Shown here: positions 1-5,986 of the stretch, piece by piece
Layout: each line of letters starts with the position of its first letter
Position numbering within the stretch: position 1 is the first letter of the stretch
Origin: Bacteroidota bacterium
GTDB lineage: Bacteria > Bacteroidota > Bacteroidia > Flavobacteriales_F > PHOS-HE28
DNA: 7,269 nucleotides
Direction: 5' to 3'
Assembly: GCA_023430325.1 (NCBI GenBank)
Contig: JAEZAU010000204.1
Location: 1 to 7,269 of the forward strand
Made by a program: the position numbers and the translations under genes
Notes under the pieces: model-generated
Databases searched by the model: none
What the model saw: the letters and a program-made list of their open reading frames with translations, nothing else
What the model was told of the DNA's origin: nothing

Positions 1-28
1 TCCTGTTGATCTGTTTGACCATTGTCAT
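1..28 (-). CDS. Possible 5' end of a leftward gene running off the window
   Basis: On the minus strand, ATG at 28-26 opens a frame reading MTMVKQINR that leaves the window at position 1; a second in-frame ATG lies at 22-20. A consensus Bacteroidota -7 box lies about 50 bases upstream (80-87, minus), a normal leader distance. Only nine codons are visible, so no function can be given. The start is inferred from the promoter-like element and from the lack of any other plausible gene in the first 300 bases. It could also be chance, because nine open codons prove little. Confidence 0.3.
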
Positions 29-79
29 TGGGTTTGGCCGTTAACGTACGGGTCTGGGGCCGCCGCTACGGAAGGATCG

Positions 80-87
80 CAAATGTA
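80..87 (-). promoter_or_regulatory. Consensus Bacteroidota -7 promoter box (minus strand)
   Basis: Read on the minus strand the bases are TACATTTG, an exact match to TAnnTTTG, the -7 element of the Bacteroidota housekeeping sigma factor. It points towards the possible gene start at 28. No TTTG or TTG was found 19-21 bases further upstream, so only half of the promoter is supported. Confidence 0.35.
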
Positions 88-137
88 ACTTTCAGCAACT
101 GAACTTGAAGCGGGTGCAGGTAGAGGGCACGCCATGT

Positions 138-235
138 GCGTTAGGGATGCGCAGGGAAAGTTCCCGACCGGAGGAAGGAACCGGAGCGAAAGCGGAGCCC
201 GTAGCAGCCCGGGCCGCAGGCAACGCCCAGAACGC
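138..235. repeat. Foldable GC-rich intergenic element (dispersed repeat or structured RNA candidate)
   Basis: The ends can pair: GCGTT-A-GGG (138-146) is complementary to CCC-AG-AACGC (226-235), closing the element with an eight-pair stem broken by a small internal loop. Inside lie GGGAAAGTTCCC (154-165, hairpin), CCGG at 168-171 and again at 181-184, and GCCCG (197-201) paired with CGGGC (210-214). Runs such as GGAGCGAAAGCGGAGCCCGTAGC look like the compact intergenic repeats opening with TGCGTTAGGGAT that I recall from Flavobacteriales genomes. That family assignment is from memory and not verified here. Possible identities are a non-autonomous mobile repeat or an RNA of the Flavo-1 kind. 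Its composition differs sharply from the AT-rich bases after it. Confidence 0.5.
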
Positions 236-303
236 TGGAAGAGGTAATTGCCAAAGATCATCCCGATCAGAATAAAATATAATATTTGAAAAATTTTCAG
301 GTC

Positions 304-1005
304 ATGGCCCTTCGAAAGCTTTTACTCATTGTTATGTGTTCCTCAGTTGTGGTCTCTTCCTGCAAGAAAGACGATGATCCGGAACCGACCCCACCTAGCC
401 CCTCTTCAACGACAACTCCAGCGCCTTCGGTAAGGCTTAACGCCAACCTTCATATGAACATGGCGCAGGTTCCTCCTTTGACCATCTCCGCGGCAAGTGC
501 TTTTTTTGATGGTCCAAATGGTCTGCCTACCTCTGCGGGTGATGTGTATTTGAATGGAGATCAGCTTCCTTATGACTTTCTCTTTTATAATCTCTCTTCG
601 CAGAGCACACCGGGTTTCAGCCTGGCCAGCGGAGAAACAAATTGGACGGTGACGGGGGGAAATGGTTATCCGGCTTTCCAGCATACGATGGCCGCTCCTT
701 TTCCGACGCTCGGGAGTTTGACATCCGCAGAGACCATAGACATAAGTGAAGGCTATACATTGAGCGTCGGTGAAGTAAGTGGAGCTGATTCAGTACGTTT
801 CCAGCTTGACATTCTGCTGATCAGAACGGTCGCCGGGAATGTTACCTCGTACACGTTCTCACCAGAAGATCTGGCTTCGATAGATGCAGGTTCGATCAGC
901 GTGAGGGTAGGCGCGATCAAATATGAGTCGGTGACCCATGGAGGGAAGCGTGTCCAATACGAGAAGGAACGATCCATATCGGACTGGTTCACGGCAGTGG
1001 AATGA
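304..1005 (+). CDS. Surface-type lipoprotein of unknown function
   Basis: The 233-residue product begins with a lipoprotein signal peptide: basic n-region (Arg4, Lys5), a hydrophobic core, and lipobox VSSC with the lipidated Cys at 20. The next residues, KKDDD, fit the Bacteroidota lipoprotein export signal (Lys followed by acidic residues just after the Cys), which sends lipoproteins to the cell surface. A Pro/Ser/Thr-rich linker follows (about 26-42), then a domain of alternating polar and hydrophobic strands with no family I recognise. I chose ATG at 304; a TTG at 286 in the same frame would add six residues but falls within an AT-rich, promoter-like stretch and is not needed for the signal. 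No Shine-Dalgarno sequence is visible. The DUF72 gene follows after 62 bp on the same strand and could be co-transcribed. Confidence 0.85.
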   Translation: MALRKLLLIVMCSSVVVSSCKKDDDPEPTPPSPSSTTTPAPSVRLNANLHMNMAQVPPLTISAASAFFDGPNGLPTSAGDVYLNGDQLPYDFLFYNLSSQSTPGFSLASGETNWTVTGGNGYPAFQHTMAAPFPTLGSLTSAETIDISEGYTLSVGEVSGADSVRFQLDILLIRTVAGNVTSYTFSPEDLASIDAGSISVRVGAIKYESVTHGGKRVQYEKERSISDWFTAVE

Positions 1006-1045
1006 TCTTATCCGGCGCAGCGTGATCTTTCCATAAAGGGCGGAA

Positions 1046-1077
1046 CCATGAAGCTTACCTTCATGGAATGCCTGTGA
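1046..1077 (+). promoter_or_regulatory. Leader hairpin and 9-codon ORF overlapping the DUF72 start
   Basis: CCATGAAG (1046-1053) and CTTCATGG (1059-1066) form a perfect 8-bp stem with a 5-base loop, ending two bases before the ATG at 1068. No T-run follows, so this is not an intrinsic terminator. An ATG inside the left arm (1048) opens the frame MKLTFMECL, which stops at TGA 1075-1077, overlapping the start of the next gene in another frame. The arrangement could hide the start codon or couple its translation to the small frame. Seen directly: the stem and the frame. Regulation is inference. Confidence 0.35.
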
Positions 1078-1886
1078 TCATTGGTGCGAGCGGATGGCAG
1101 TATCGCGATTGGCGCGATGCGTTCTATCCGCGTGGGGTGGCGCAGAAGAATTGGCTGGAATTCTACGCGCAACGGTTCAGGTGCGTGGAGATCAACAACA
1201 GTTTCTACATGCTGCCCAAGGAGGGAACGTTCGCGGCGTGGCGCGATCGCACGCCGGATGATCTCCGTTTCGCCGTGAAGGCGAGCCGGTTCATTACGCA
1301 CATCAAACGGCTGAAGGATACAGGAGAGCCGGTGCGCCGTTTCATGGAACATGCCGGACATCTGGGCGAAAAACTCGGTCCGGTATTGCTTCAACTGCCA
1401 CCGGACCTGCATAAGGATGTATCGAATCTGGAGCGGACGATCGGGCATTTCGGAAAGGTGCAGCTCACCGTGGAATTCCGTCATGACAGCTGGTATGATG
1501 AAGAGGTCTTCGATCTGTTGAGTGCGCATGACATACCGCTTACGCTCGCCGATCGGAATGAGCACCCGATCCAACCCTGGTGGAAGACCGCGAAATGGGG
1601 ATACATCCGTTTTCATCACGGGATGCGAGATCCCTGGCCATGCTACACGCGGGATGGCTTGCGCATGTGGGTGGACAAGATGGGTGAATTCTGGGGAGAA
1701 CGCGGAACGGTCTACGTATTCTTCAACAACGATCCGAAATGCTGCGCGCTGGATGATGCGATCACCTTCGCTGAAGAATGTGACAAGGCAGGACTGAGAT
1801 GCACGCGCGTACCGAAGCGGGAAGAAGTGACGGTGGAAGGCTGGCTGGGACCGGGACGAAGACCCTCCGGAAAAATGTTCAGCTGA
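1068..1886 (+). CDS. DUF72 (YecE/UPF0759) family TIM-barrel protein
   Basis: The 272-residue product matches the DUF72 family along its full length and is of usual size. Family hallmarks in order are: GASGWQY..W...FYP (6-21), EINNSFY (41-47), VKASRFITHIKRLKD (70-84), GPVLLQLPP (104-112), VEFRHDSWY (135-143), YIRFHH (179-184) and FFNND (218-222). The family is predicted to adopt a TIM barrel similar to xylose isomerase/endonuclease IV proteins. Its substrate is not established, so I give no reaction. No signal peptide is present, hence cytoplasmic. The start at 1068 puts the first beta-strand (VIIGASG) at the N-terminus, as expected; upstream ATGs at 1048 and 1063 are in a different frame. The gene converges on the next one with no bases between the stop codons. 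Cys224-Cys225 lie just after the FFNND motif. Confidence 0.9.
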   Translation: MPVIIGASGWQYRDWRDAFYPRGVAQKNWLEFYAQRFRCVEINNSFYMLPKEGTFAAWRDRTPDDLRFAVKASRFITHIKRLKDTGEPVRRFMEHAGHLGEKLGPVLLQLPPDLHKDVSNLERTIGHFGKVQLTVEFRHDSWYDEEVFDLLSAHDIPLTLADRNEHPIQPWWKTAKWGYIRFHHGMRDPWPCYTRDGLRMWVDKMGEFWGERGTVYVFFNNDPKCCALDDAITFAEECDKAGLRCTRVPKREEVTVEGWLGPGRRPSGKMFS

Positions 1887-2627
1887 TCAATCAATCTTGA
1901 TCAATGATCCGCTTCCGGTGATCTGTGTATCCACGAAGATCGGATCACCACGGTAATGGACATCGCCCGCATCGCGAATGGCGACGTTCAATTCGACCTC
2001 GGCCCAGCACCGGAGATCGCCGATGCCGCTGTTGTTGATGTTGACAGAATGTGCGCGCATTTCTGAAGCATCGATCGTACCCATGATACCACTATAAAGA
2101 TTTGCGTTCTCGCTGGCGCGGCCACGAAGCACCACATCTCCCGCGCCGGTGTGAAGGCCGATATAGACCGCGTTCACATCAACGGTAAGCGTGGTGGTGC
2201 CTATCGCCATCCATTGCTCTACTTCGAAGACATCTTGCTTCACAGTGTCGGTGGAAGTGACATTTCCCGTGCCTCGCAGGATCAATTTGTCCACCACTTC
2301 GATCGGAACCTTCACGGTGATGCGCGGCTTGAAACTGCGGACCCAATTGCAGCGATTATCGTTCCTGATGTGGAGCACTCCGTCGCGCACTTCGGTGATC
2401 ACCTGGTCCATGAGATTCCTACCGGCCTCCACTTCGATCGATGAAGATGGAAGATGCTCGAGCACCAGATCGATGCGGTCCTCGAGATCGACCACATGGA
2501 ATTCGGCGAGTTGCCGGATCTGCGTGCGTGTGGGCCCGGTGCTGGTGATGCAATCGTCCCACTGCTCCTTCCCACACCCGTTGAGGAGCAATGTGATCGC
2601 GATCGATATGAAGATCCTCAATGCCAT
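1887..2627 (-). CDS. Head-GIN domain (DUF2807) lipoprotein
   Basis: The 246-residue product starts with a short lipoprotein signal (MALRIF..., lipobox LNGC, lipidated Cys18). The mature part matches the head-GIN/DUF2807 family: EFHVVDLEDRIDLVLEHLP (42-60) is the typical opening strand pair around a putative ligand or adhesin scaffold, followed by repeated glycine turns RGTGNV (118-123), HTGAGDV (159-165), NSGIGDL (199-205), RDAGDV (218-223) and TGSGSL (237-242), spaced as in a beta-helix. The family is often labelled putative autotransporter adhesin, but its function is not known. The ATG at 2627 lies inside the last codons of the upstream PagL-like gene (10-base overlap), so translation is probably coupled. 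The tail meets the DUF72 gene with no gap. The extra Cys residues 26, 93 and 207 are unexplained. Confidence 0.85.
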   Translation of the reverse strand: MALRIFISIAITLLLNGCGKEQWDDCITSTGPTRTQIRQLAEFHVVDLEDRIDLVLEHLPSSSIEVEAGRNLMDQVITEVRDGVLHIRNDNRCNWVRSFKPRITVKVPIEVVDKLILRGTGNVTSTDTVKQDVFEVEQWMAIGTTTLTVDVNAVYIGLHTGAGDVVLRGRASENANLYSGIMGTIDASEMRAHSVNINNSGIGDLRCWAEVELNVAIRDAGDVHYRGDPIFVDTQITGSGSLIKID

Positions 2628-3709
2628 CTATAACCAACACCCCATTCCCAATGATCGGCCACGGCGTAATGGCTTTTCAATGCGATATGCCAGACCAGAT
2701 GATCGCCCGTGCGGTAACGCATTCCAAGACGATGGAACAACGGGGATTCATCCGGATAAGGCGTGTACACGTAAGCGCCCATCTGTAACAACAATTCACC
2801 CCTGCCAAAACCCAGGGCCCAGCCACCATGCGCACCGATCTGTGTGTACTGCAGGCGATCCTTCTCCACCAGTTCTGAATGGATGGTCCGTAGACTTCCC
2901 TTGTTGAACATATCCACCCCAGCAGCGAAAGATGACTTCGGTGTAACCTGCCATTGCATCTGACCCACGATCGAATAAACGCTGTACTGCCCACTGAGCG
3001 GCCGCGCCACCTCACTGATGCCGAAGGCGCCGACAATGCTATGCTCGCGCGGTCTCTTCCCGACTTGATCGCTCGTCTTTGAAGGAATGAATTCGATCGG
3101 TGGAGCAAGTGCATAGGCCGCGCCGATGTTGATGGAAACGAGATTCGCGCCTAGGTTGGGAAGCTTGAACGCGCCGTTGCTCCAATGATCGATGGAAAGA
3201 CCTGTTGACAGACGCGTGCGACCCACATCGATCCGATATTCGAACATCAATTGTATCGCAGTATTGATCCTCGATCCGGTGGTGATCTGTTTGAAATTCT
3301 CCGTGCGATGGAACGGTTTGAAGATGTAGCCGACGCCCCAACCAAGACGCATCCCGAAACTGCTCCGATCACCGCGAACGAATGGCAGATGCAGGTAGGG
3401 AACCAGGCGTACGGCACCACCGATCACATTCGGGTTGGCCATGCCCGAGTACATGAATCCAAATCCATAACCCGCGCCGTTGTAATTCTGTTGCCATTCC
3501 TTGTCCCCCTTGAATTGACGTTCAGCAAAAAGCTCGAATGCTGATGCATGACCTTCCACCAGGTACCATGCGACCGGCCGGTGGGGCCACAGAAAACCGA
3601 GGTGTCCACGTGCTCCGAGGTACCATGGCGGAAGTGCAGGATCATTCTGCGCGTGCAACGTGCCCAGACCGAGAAAGATCAGTAGAAGACAATTTATCGA
3701 TCTACGCAT
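2618..3709 (-). CDS. Acyloxyacyl hydrolase (PagL-like, lipid A deacylase family)
   Basis: The 363-residue product has a signal peptide (cleavage likely after LHA, 18-20) and a chain of beta-barrel strands, placing it in the outer membrane. It follows the Bacteroidota version of the PagL/acyloxyacyl hydrolase family: a motif around AFELFAERQFKGDKEWQQNY (57-76), FGFMYSGMANPNVIG (83-97), then the active-site region DHWSNGAFKLPNLGANL (174-190) with His175 and Ser177 in the HxSN motif. PagL removes the 3-O acyl chain of lipid A in Pseudomonas using a His-Ser-Glu triad; here the position 14 residues after the His is Asn189, not Glu. Residues after about 225 form additional strands absent from short PagL proteins. 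It overlaps the Ppx/GppA gene by 8 bases and the GIN gene by 10. Activity on lipid A is inferred from family only. Confidence 0.8.
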   Translation of the reverse strand: MRRSINCLLLIFLGLGTLHAQNDPALPPWYLGARGHLGFLWPHRPVAWYLVEGHASAFELFAERQFKGDKEWQQNYNGAGYGFGFMYSGMANPNVIGGAVRLVPYLHLPFVRGDRSSFGMRLGWGVGYIFKPFHRTENFKQITTGSRINTAIQLMFEYRIDVGRTRLSTGLSIDHWSNGAFKLPNLGANLVSINIGAAYALAPPIEFIPSKTSDQVGKRPREHSIVGAFGISEVARPLSGQYSVYSIVGQMQWQVTPKSSFAAGVDMFNKGSLRTIHSELVEKDRLQYTQIGAHGGWALGFGRGELLLQMGAYVYTPYPDESPLFHRLGMRYRTGDHLVWHIALKSHYAVADHWEWGVGYRWH

Positions 3710-4622
3710 TCACAAGCGGCCCATCCTGTGCAATGTAGCGCTGGTGCCCATACTGGCGCATGTAGAGATCGTAAACGATACCATCGGCCAGGCCCACCTT
3801 CGGAACGAACACTTCGTCCACATCGGCATACTCCATCACGCGCAGGAAAATATCCGCCGCAGGAATGATCACGTCAGCGCGATCGGGCCGCAACCGAAGA
3901 CGGGTTATACGGTCCTCATAGCTGTACGATCCGATGCGATCACGGTGCTTTCGGATGTCCTCCTTCAGCAGCGGCTCACCAAAGCTGTTCCCGTTCTCCT
4001 TGAAGATGCGGTTGATGTTGCCGCCGGTACCGATCGCCATCACCACCTCATGCCGCTGGCGCAGATCGTCCAGGAATTCCTGCACCTCGTCCCACGTTCC
4101 TGGATGCACCTTTTCCTTCAACATCCGCACGGTACCGATCATGAAACTGGCGCTCTTCACACGCTTTCCCTCCTTCAACAATGTGAGTTCGGTACTTCCG
4201 CCACCCACATCGATGTACAGGTACGTGCGATCCTTCAGCAGGTCCTGGGTCCAGAAGGTGTTCACGATCAGATCGGCCTCCAGCCGGCCATCGATCACTT
4301 CAATGTGGACACCGCTTTCCATCTCTACGCGCTGCAGGATCTCTTCGCGATTGGCGGCTTCGCGCATGGCACTGGTGGCGCAGCAACGGACCTTCTTCAC
4401 ACCATAGACTTCCGTGAGCAGCCGGAAAGCCTTCAGGCTTTTGATCAGGTAATCGCGCTTGGCATTGCCGATCGATCCGTTGTCGAAGACATCTTCACCA
4501 AGACGGATCGGAACACGGACCAGCGTCTGTTTCTTCACCACGGGATGATCTTCCCGCTCGATCACTTCGGCCACCAGCAATCGCACGGCGTTGGAGCCGA
4601 TGTCGATGGCCGCATATATCAG
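3702..4622 (-). CDS. Ppx/GppA family phosphatase (exopolyphosphatase-like), non-ATG start
   Basis: This enzyme of the ASKHA superfamily would hydrolyse terminal phosphates of polyphosphate or of pppGpp; sequence alone does not decide which. With CTG at 4622-4620 as start, the 306-residue product holds the phosphate-1 motif AIDIGSNAVRLL (5-16), ATSAMREAAN (82-91) with the conserved Glu, the phosphate-2 motif IDVGGGSTEL (137-146), IGTGGN (197-202), RADVIIPAADI (248-258) and GLADGI (277-282). This is the short, single-module form lacking the C-terminal HD-like extension of E. coli Ppx. The first conventional start, GTG at 4586, would delete the phosphate-1 motif, and no ATG, GTG or TTG lies in frame between it and the upstream TGA at 4680-4682. 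CTG is therefore my best guess. The stop overlaps the start of the PagL-like gene by 8 bases. The OmpA gene ends 63 bp upstream with no terminator visible. Confidence 0.85.
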   Translation of the reverse strand: MIYAAIDIGSNAVRLLVAEVIEREDHPVVKKQTLVRVPIRLGEDVFDNGSIGNAKRDYLIKSLKAFRLLTEVYGVKKVRCCATSAMREAANREEILQRVEMESGVHIEVIDGRLEADLIVNTFWTQDLLKDRTYLYIDVGGGSTELTLLKEGKRVKSASFMIGTVRMLKEKVHPGTWDEVQEFLDDLRQRHEVVMAIGTGGNINRIFKENGNSFGEPLLKEDIRKHRDRIGSYSYEDRITRLRLRPDRADVIIPAADIFLRVMEYADVDEVFVPKVGLADGIVYDLYMRQYGHQRYIAQDGPLVNA

Positions 4623-4685
4623 GTTGCGATCGATGGCCCGAAGGTAGTGCCACAGGACACGCTTCGATCCTGAACGCGGTCATGG

Positions 4686-5855
4686 TTACTTCACCAATTC
4701 CACCTCCACGCGGCGGTTCTTGCTCTGGCCCACTTCAGATGAGGTCTGGTCCACCGGCTGATCGGCGCCCTTGGTACTGGTGGTGATGCGGGCAGCTTCG
4801 ATCCCGTGTTCGATCAACGCGGCCTTCACTTCATCGGCCCTTTGCTTGCCCAGCTGCTCCAGATCGGGCTTCATGCGGGCACGTTCTTTTTCGGTCTCAT
4901 CGATGTGTCCGACAAGTCGCACTTTCACGTTGGGCTCGGTCTTCAACAGCTCGGCCATTTCAGTGATCCATGGTTCCATGGAAGGCGGAACGTTCTTGTT
5001 GAAGCGCTTGAAATAGAATACCTGCTGATCGATCTTGTCCGGATTCTTCATGTTCGGACCGGTAACGCCTTTGCGGCTGAAGATCAATTCACTTTCCTTC
5101 TTATCGATCTGTTCGCAGCTGCATTCGCTGGCATGTTTGATCGGTGTCACGCTCACATCATCGATGTAGTAGTACGCCTGCGGAAGTTGTGCGCGCGTCT
5201 CTCCTTTGGGCAGGCGCACCTGCGTGGTGTTGGTCTTTTCGTTCGGCTTGAAGTTCCCGATCACGATCGCCTGTTCACCGCCTGTGCCCTCGAACACACC
5301 GCAGACGCCCTGCCAGCTGTAGGGATCATCATGGACCTTCGATCGGAGGTGCGGCACCTGTGCTTCATACATCAAGCTGGTGTTGTCATCCTTGTTGATA
5401 GGCACTTTCGTGATGTATGCACCGATCTCATCACTGGCATATTTGCTTAGATCCGCAAGGCTCACATAATACTTCACGCAGTACTTCTGGCCTTTGCGCA
5501 TCATGGTCTTGAACTTCGCCTGCACGTAGGTACGCGGCTGCTTGTTGCCAAGGCTCCACCAGCGAAGACCGGCATAGTTGCTTCCCGTGAGCGGTGATTG
5601 ATCACCGAACTGGTTCTTGGGCGCGCCTACGAGCGCTTCGGCCGGTGCTGTGACGGAAAAAAGATCGGCCTTGCTCGCGTTCGGGCTCTTCCAGGTACCG
5701 GTCATTTCAATGTTGCCACCTTTCTTAAGCTTGCCGCTGAAGTCCTCGAAACTTCCGTTCTCCACCAGGTTATTGTCATCCTTCTTCTCCTCCTGCGCGA
5801 AGGCGGAGGATATCATGGCGGCAAGGGATAGAAGAGCGAGCGTCCTGTAATACAT
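4686..5855 (-). CDS. OmpA-family protein with N-terminal jelly-roll-like domain
   Basis: The 389-residue product has a signal peptide (cleavage after AFA, residue 20). Residues about 28-240 run from LVENGSFEDF to YYYIDDVSVTP, the opening and closing strands typical of galactose-binding-like or DUF642-like beta-sandwiches, so sugar binding is possible but unproven. Residues about 277-388 are an OmpA peptidoglycan-binding domain: the opening strand VFYFKRF, VRLVGHIDE with Asp319, LGKQRADEVKAAL (335-347) and GQSKNRRVEVEL with Arg381. Asp and Arg at these places bind the diaminopimelate of peptidoglycan in known OmpA domains. A Cys-Ser-Cys (245-247) joins the two parts; Cys126 and Cys185 may pair. 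It is probably an envelope protein tethered to the cell wall. The 131 bp upstream contain the terminator of the preceding gene and TAACTTGT, a poor -7 match. Confidence 0.87.
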   Translation of the reverse strand: MYYRTLALLSLAAMISSAFAQEEKKDDNNLVENGSFEDFSGKLKKGGNIEMTGTWKSPNASKADLFSVTAPAEALVGAPKNQFGDQSPLTGSNYAGLRWWSLGNKQPRTYVQAKFKTMMRKGQKYCVKYYVSLADLSKYASDEIGAYITKVPINKDDNTSLMYEAQVPHLRSKVHDDPYSWQGVCGVFEGTGGEQAIVIGNFKPNEKTNTTQVRLPKGETRAQLPQAYYYIDDVSVTPIKHASECSCEQIDKKESELIFSRKGVTGPNMKNPDKIDQQVFYFKRFNKNVPPSMEPWITEMAELLKTEPNVKVRLVGHIDETEKERARMKPDLEQLGKQRADEVKAALIEHGIEAARITTSTKGADQPVDQTSSEVGQSKNRRVEVELVK

Positions 5856-5940
5856 GGTGTTGCAGTTGAATGGCGCGGCACAAGTTAATGAAGGCGGTGA
5901 TGCGCGCGAGGCGCCAAGGGCGAAGACCGTGCCGATCGGG

Positions 5941-5969
5941 AAAAAATAAGCCGCCCGAGAAGGCGGCTT
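5941..5969 (-). terminator. Intrinsic terminator of the DUF3575-like gene
   Basis: On the minus strand, AAGCCGCC and GGCGGCTT (arms at 5962-5969 and 5948-5955) form an 8-bp GC-rich stem with a 6-base loop, followed by ATTTTTT (5947-5941). It lies 17 bases after the stop codon at 5987 and separates this gene from the OmpA gene. Confidence 0.9.
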
Positions 5970-5986
5970 CCTTACGGGTGTGGTTC

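Larger units (their letters stand above)
29..303. other. Intergenic region between divergent genes
   Basis: This stretch appears to hold no protein gene. A 78-codon minus-strand frame runs through it (25-261), but it is rich in Pro, Ala, Ser and Cys and simply reads through the foldable GC-rich element at 138-235. The last 35 bases (270-303) are strongly AT-rich and include TAATATTTG (280-288), one base away from the Bacteroidota -7 pattern. They may carry the promoter or leader of the lipoprotein gene at 304, but no TTG box sits at the right distance, so I do not call a promoter there. Confidence 0.55.

Noticed and set aside
25..261. 78-codon minus-strand open frame
   Set aside because: Composition is rich in Pro, Ala, Ser and Cys, no domain is seen, and it is a read-through of the foldable repeat element.
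1046..1066. Hairpin as a terminator of the lipoprotein gene
   Set aside because: No T-run follows the stem, and the stem abuts the next start codon.
1008..1619. 203-codon minus-strand open frame
   Set aside because: Antisense of the DUF72 gene; its translation shows no family features.
2191..2907. 238-codon plus-strand open frame across the GIN and PagL-like genes
   Set aside because: Antisense to two well-supported genes, with high Ser/Thr/Arg/Pro content typical of shadow frames.
3660..4673. 337-codon plus-strand open frame
   Set aside because: It is the exact antisense of the Ppx/GppA gene, whose motifs are unmistakable; its product is His/Gln-rich without a recognisable domain.
4495..4683. 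Minus-strand ATG frame at 4683 as the true start of the Ppx/GppA gene
   Set aside because: It lies in another frame and its product does not resemble the family; joining it would need a frameshift for which there is no other sign.
5880..5916. Promoter for the OmpA gene (TAACTTGT with TTG upstream)
   Set aside because: The -7 box has two mismatches and the spacing of 26 bases is too long.
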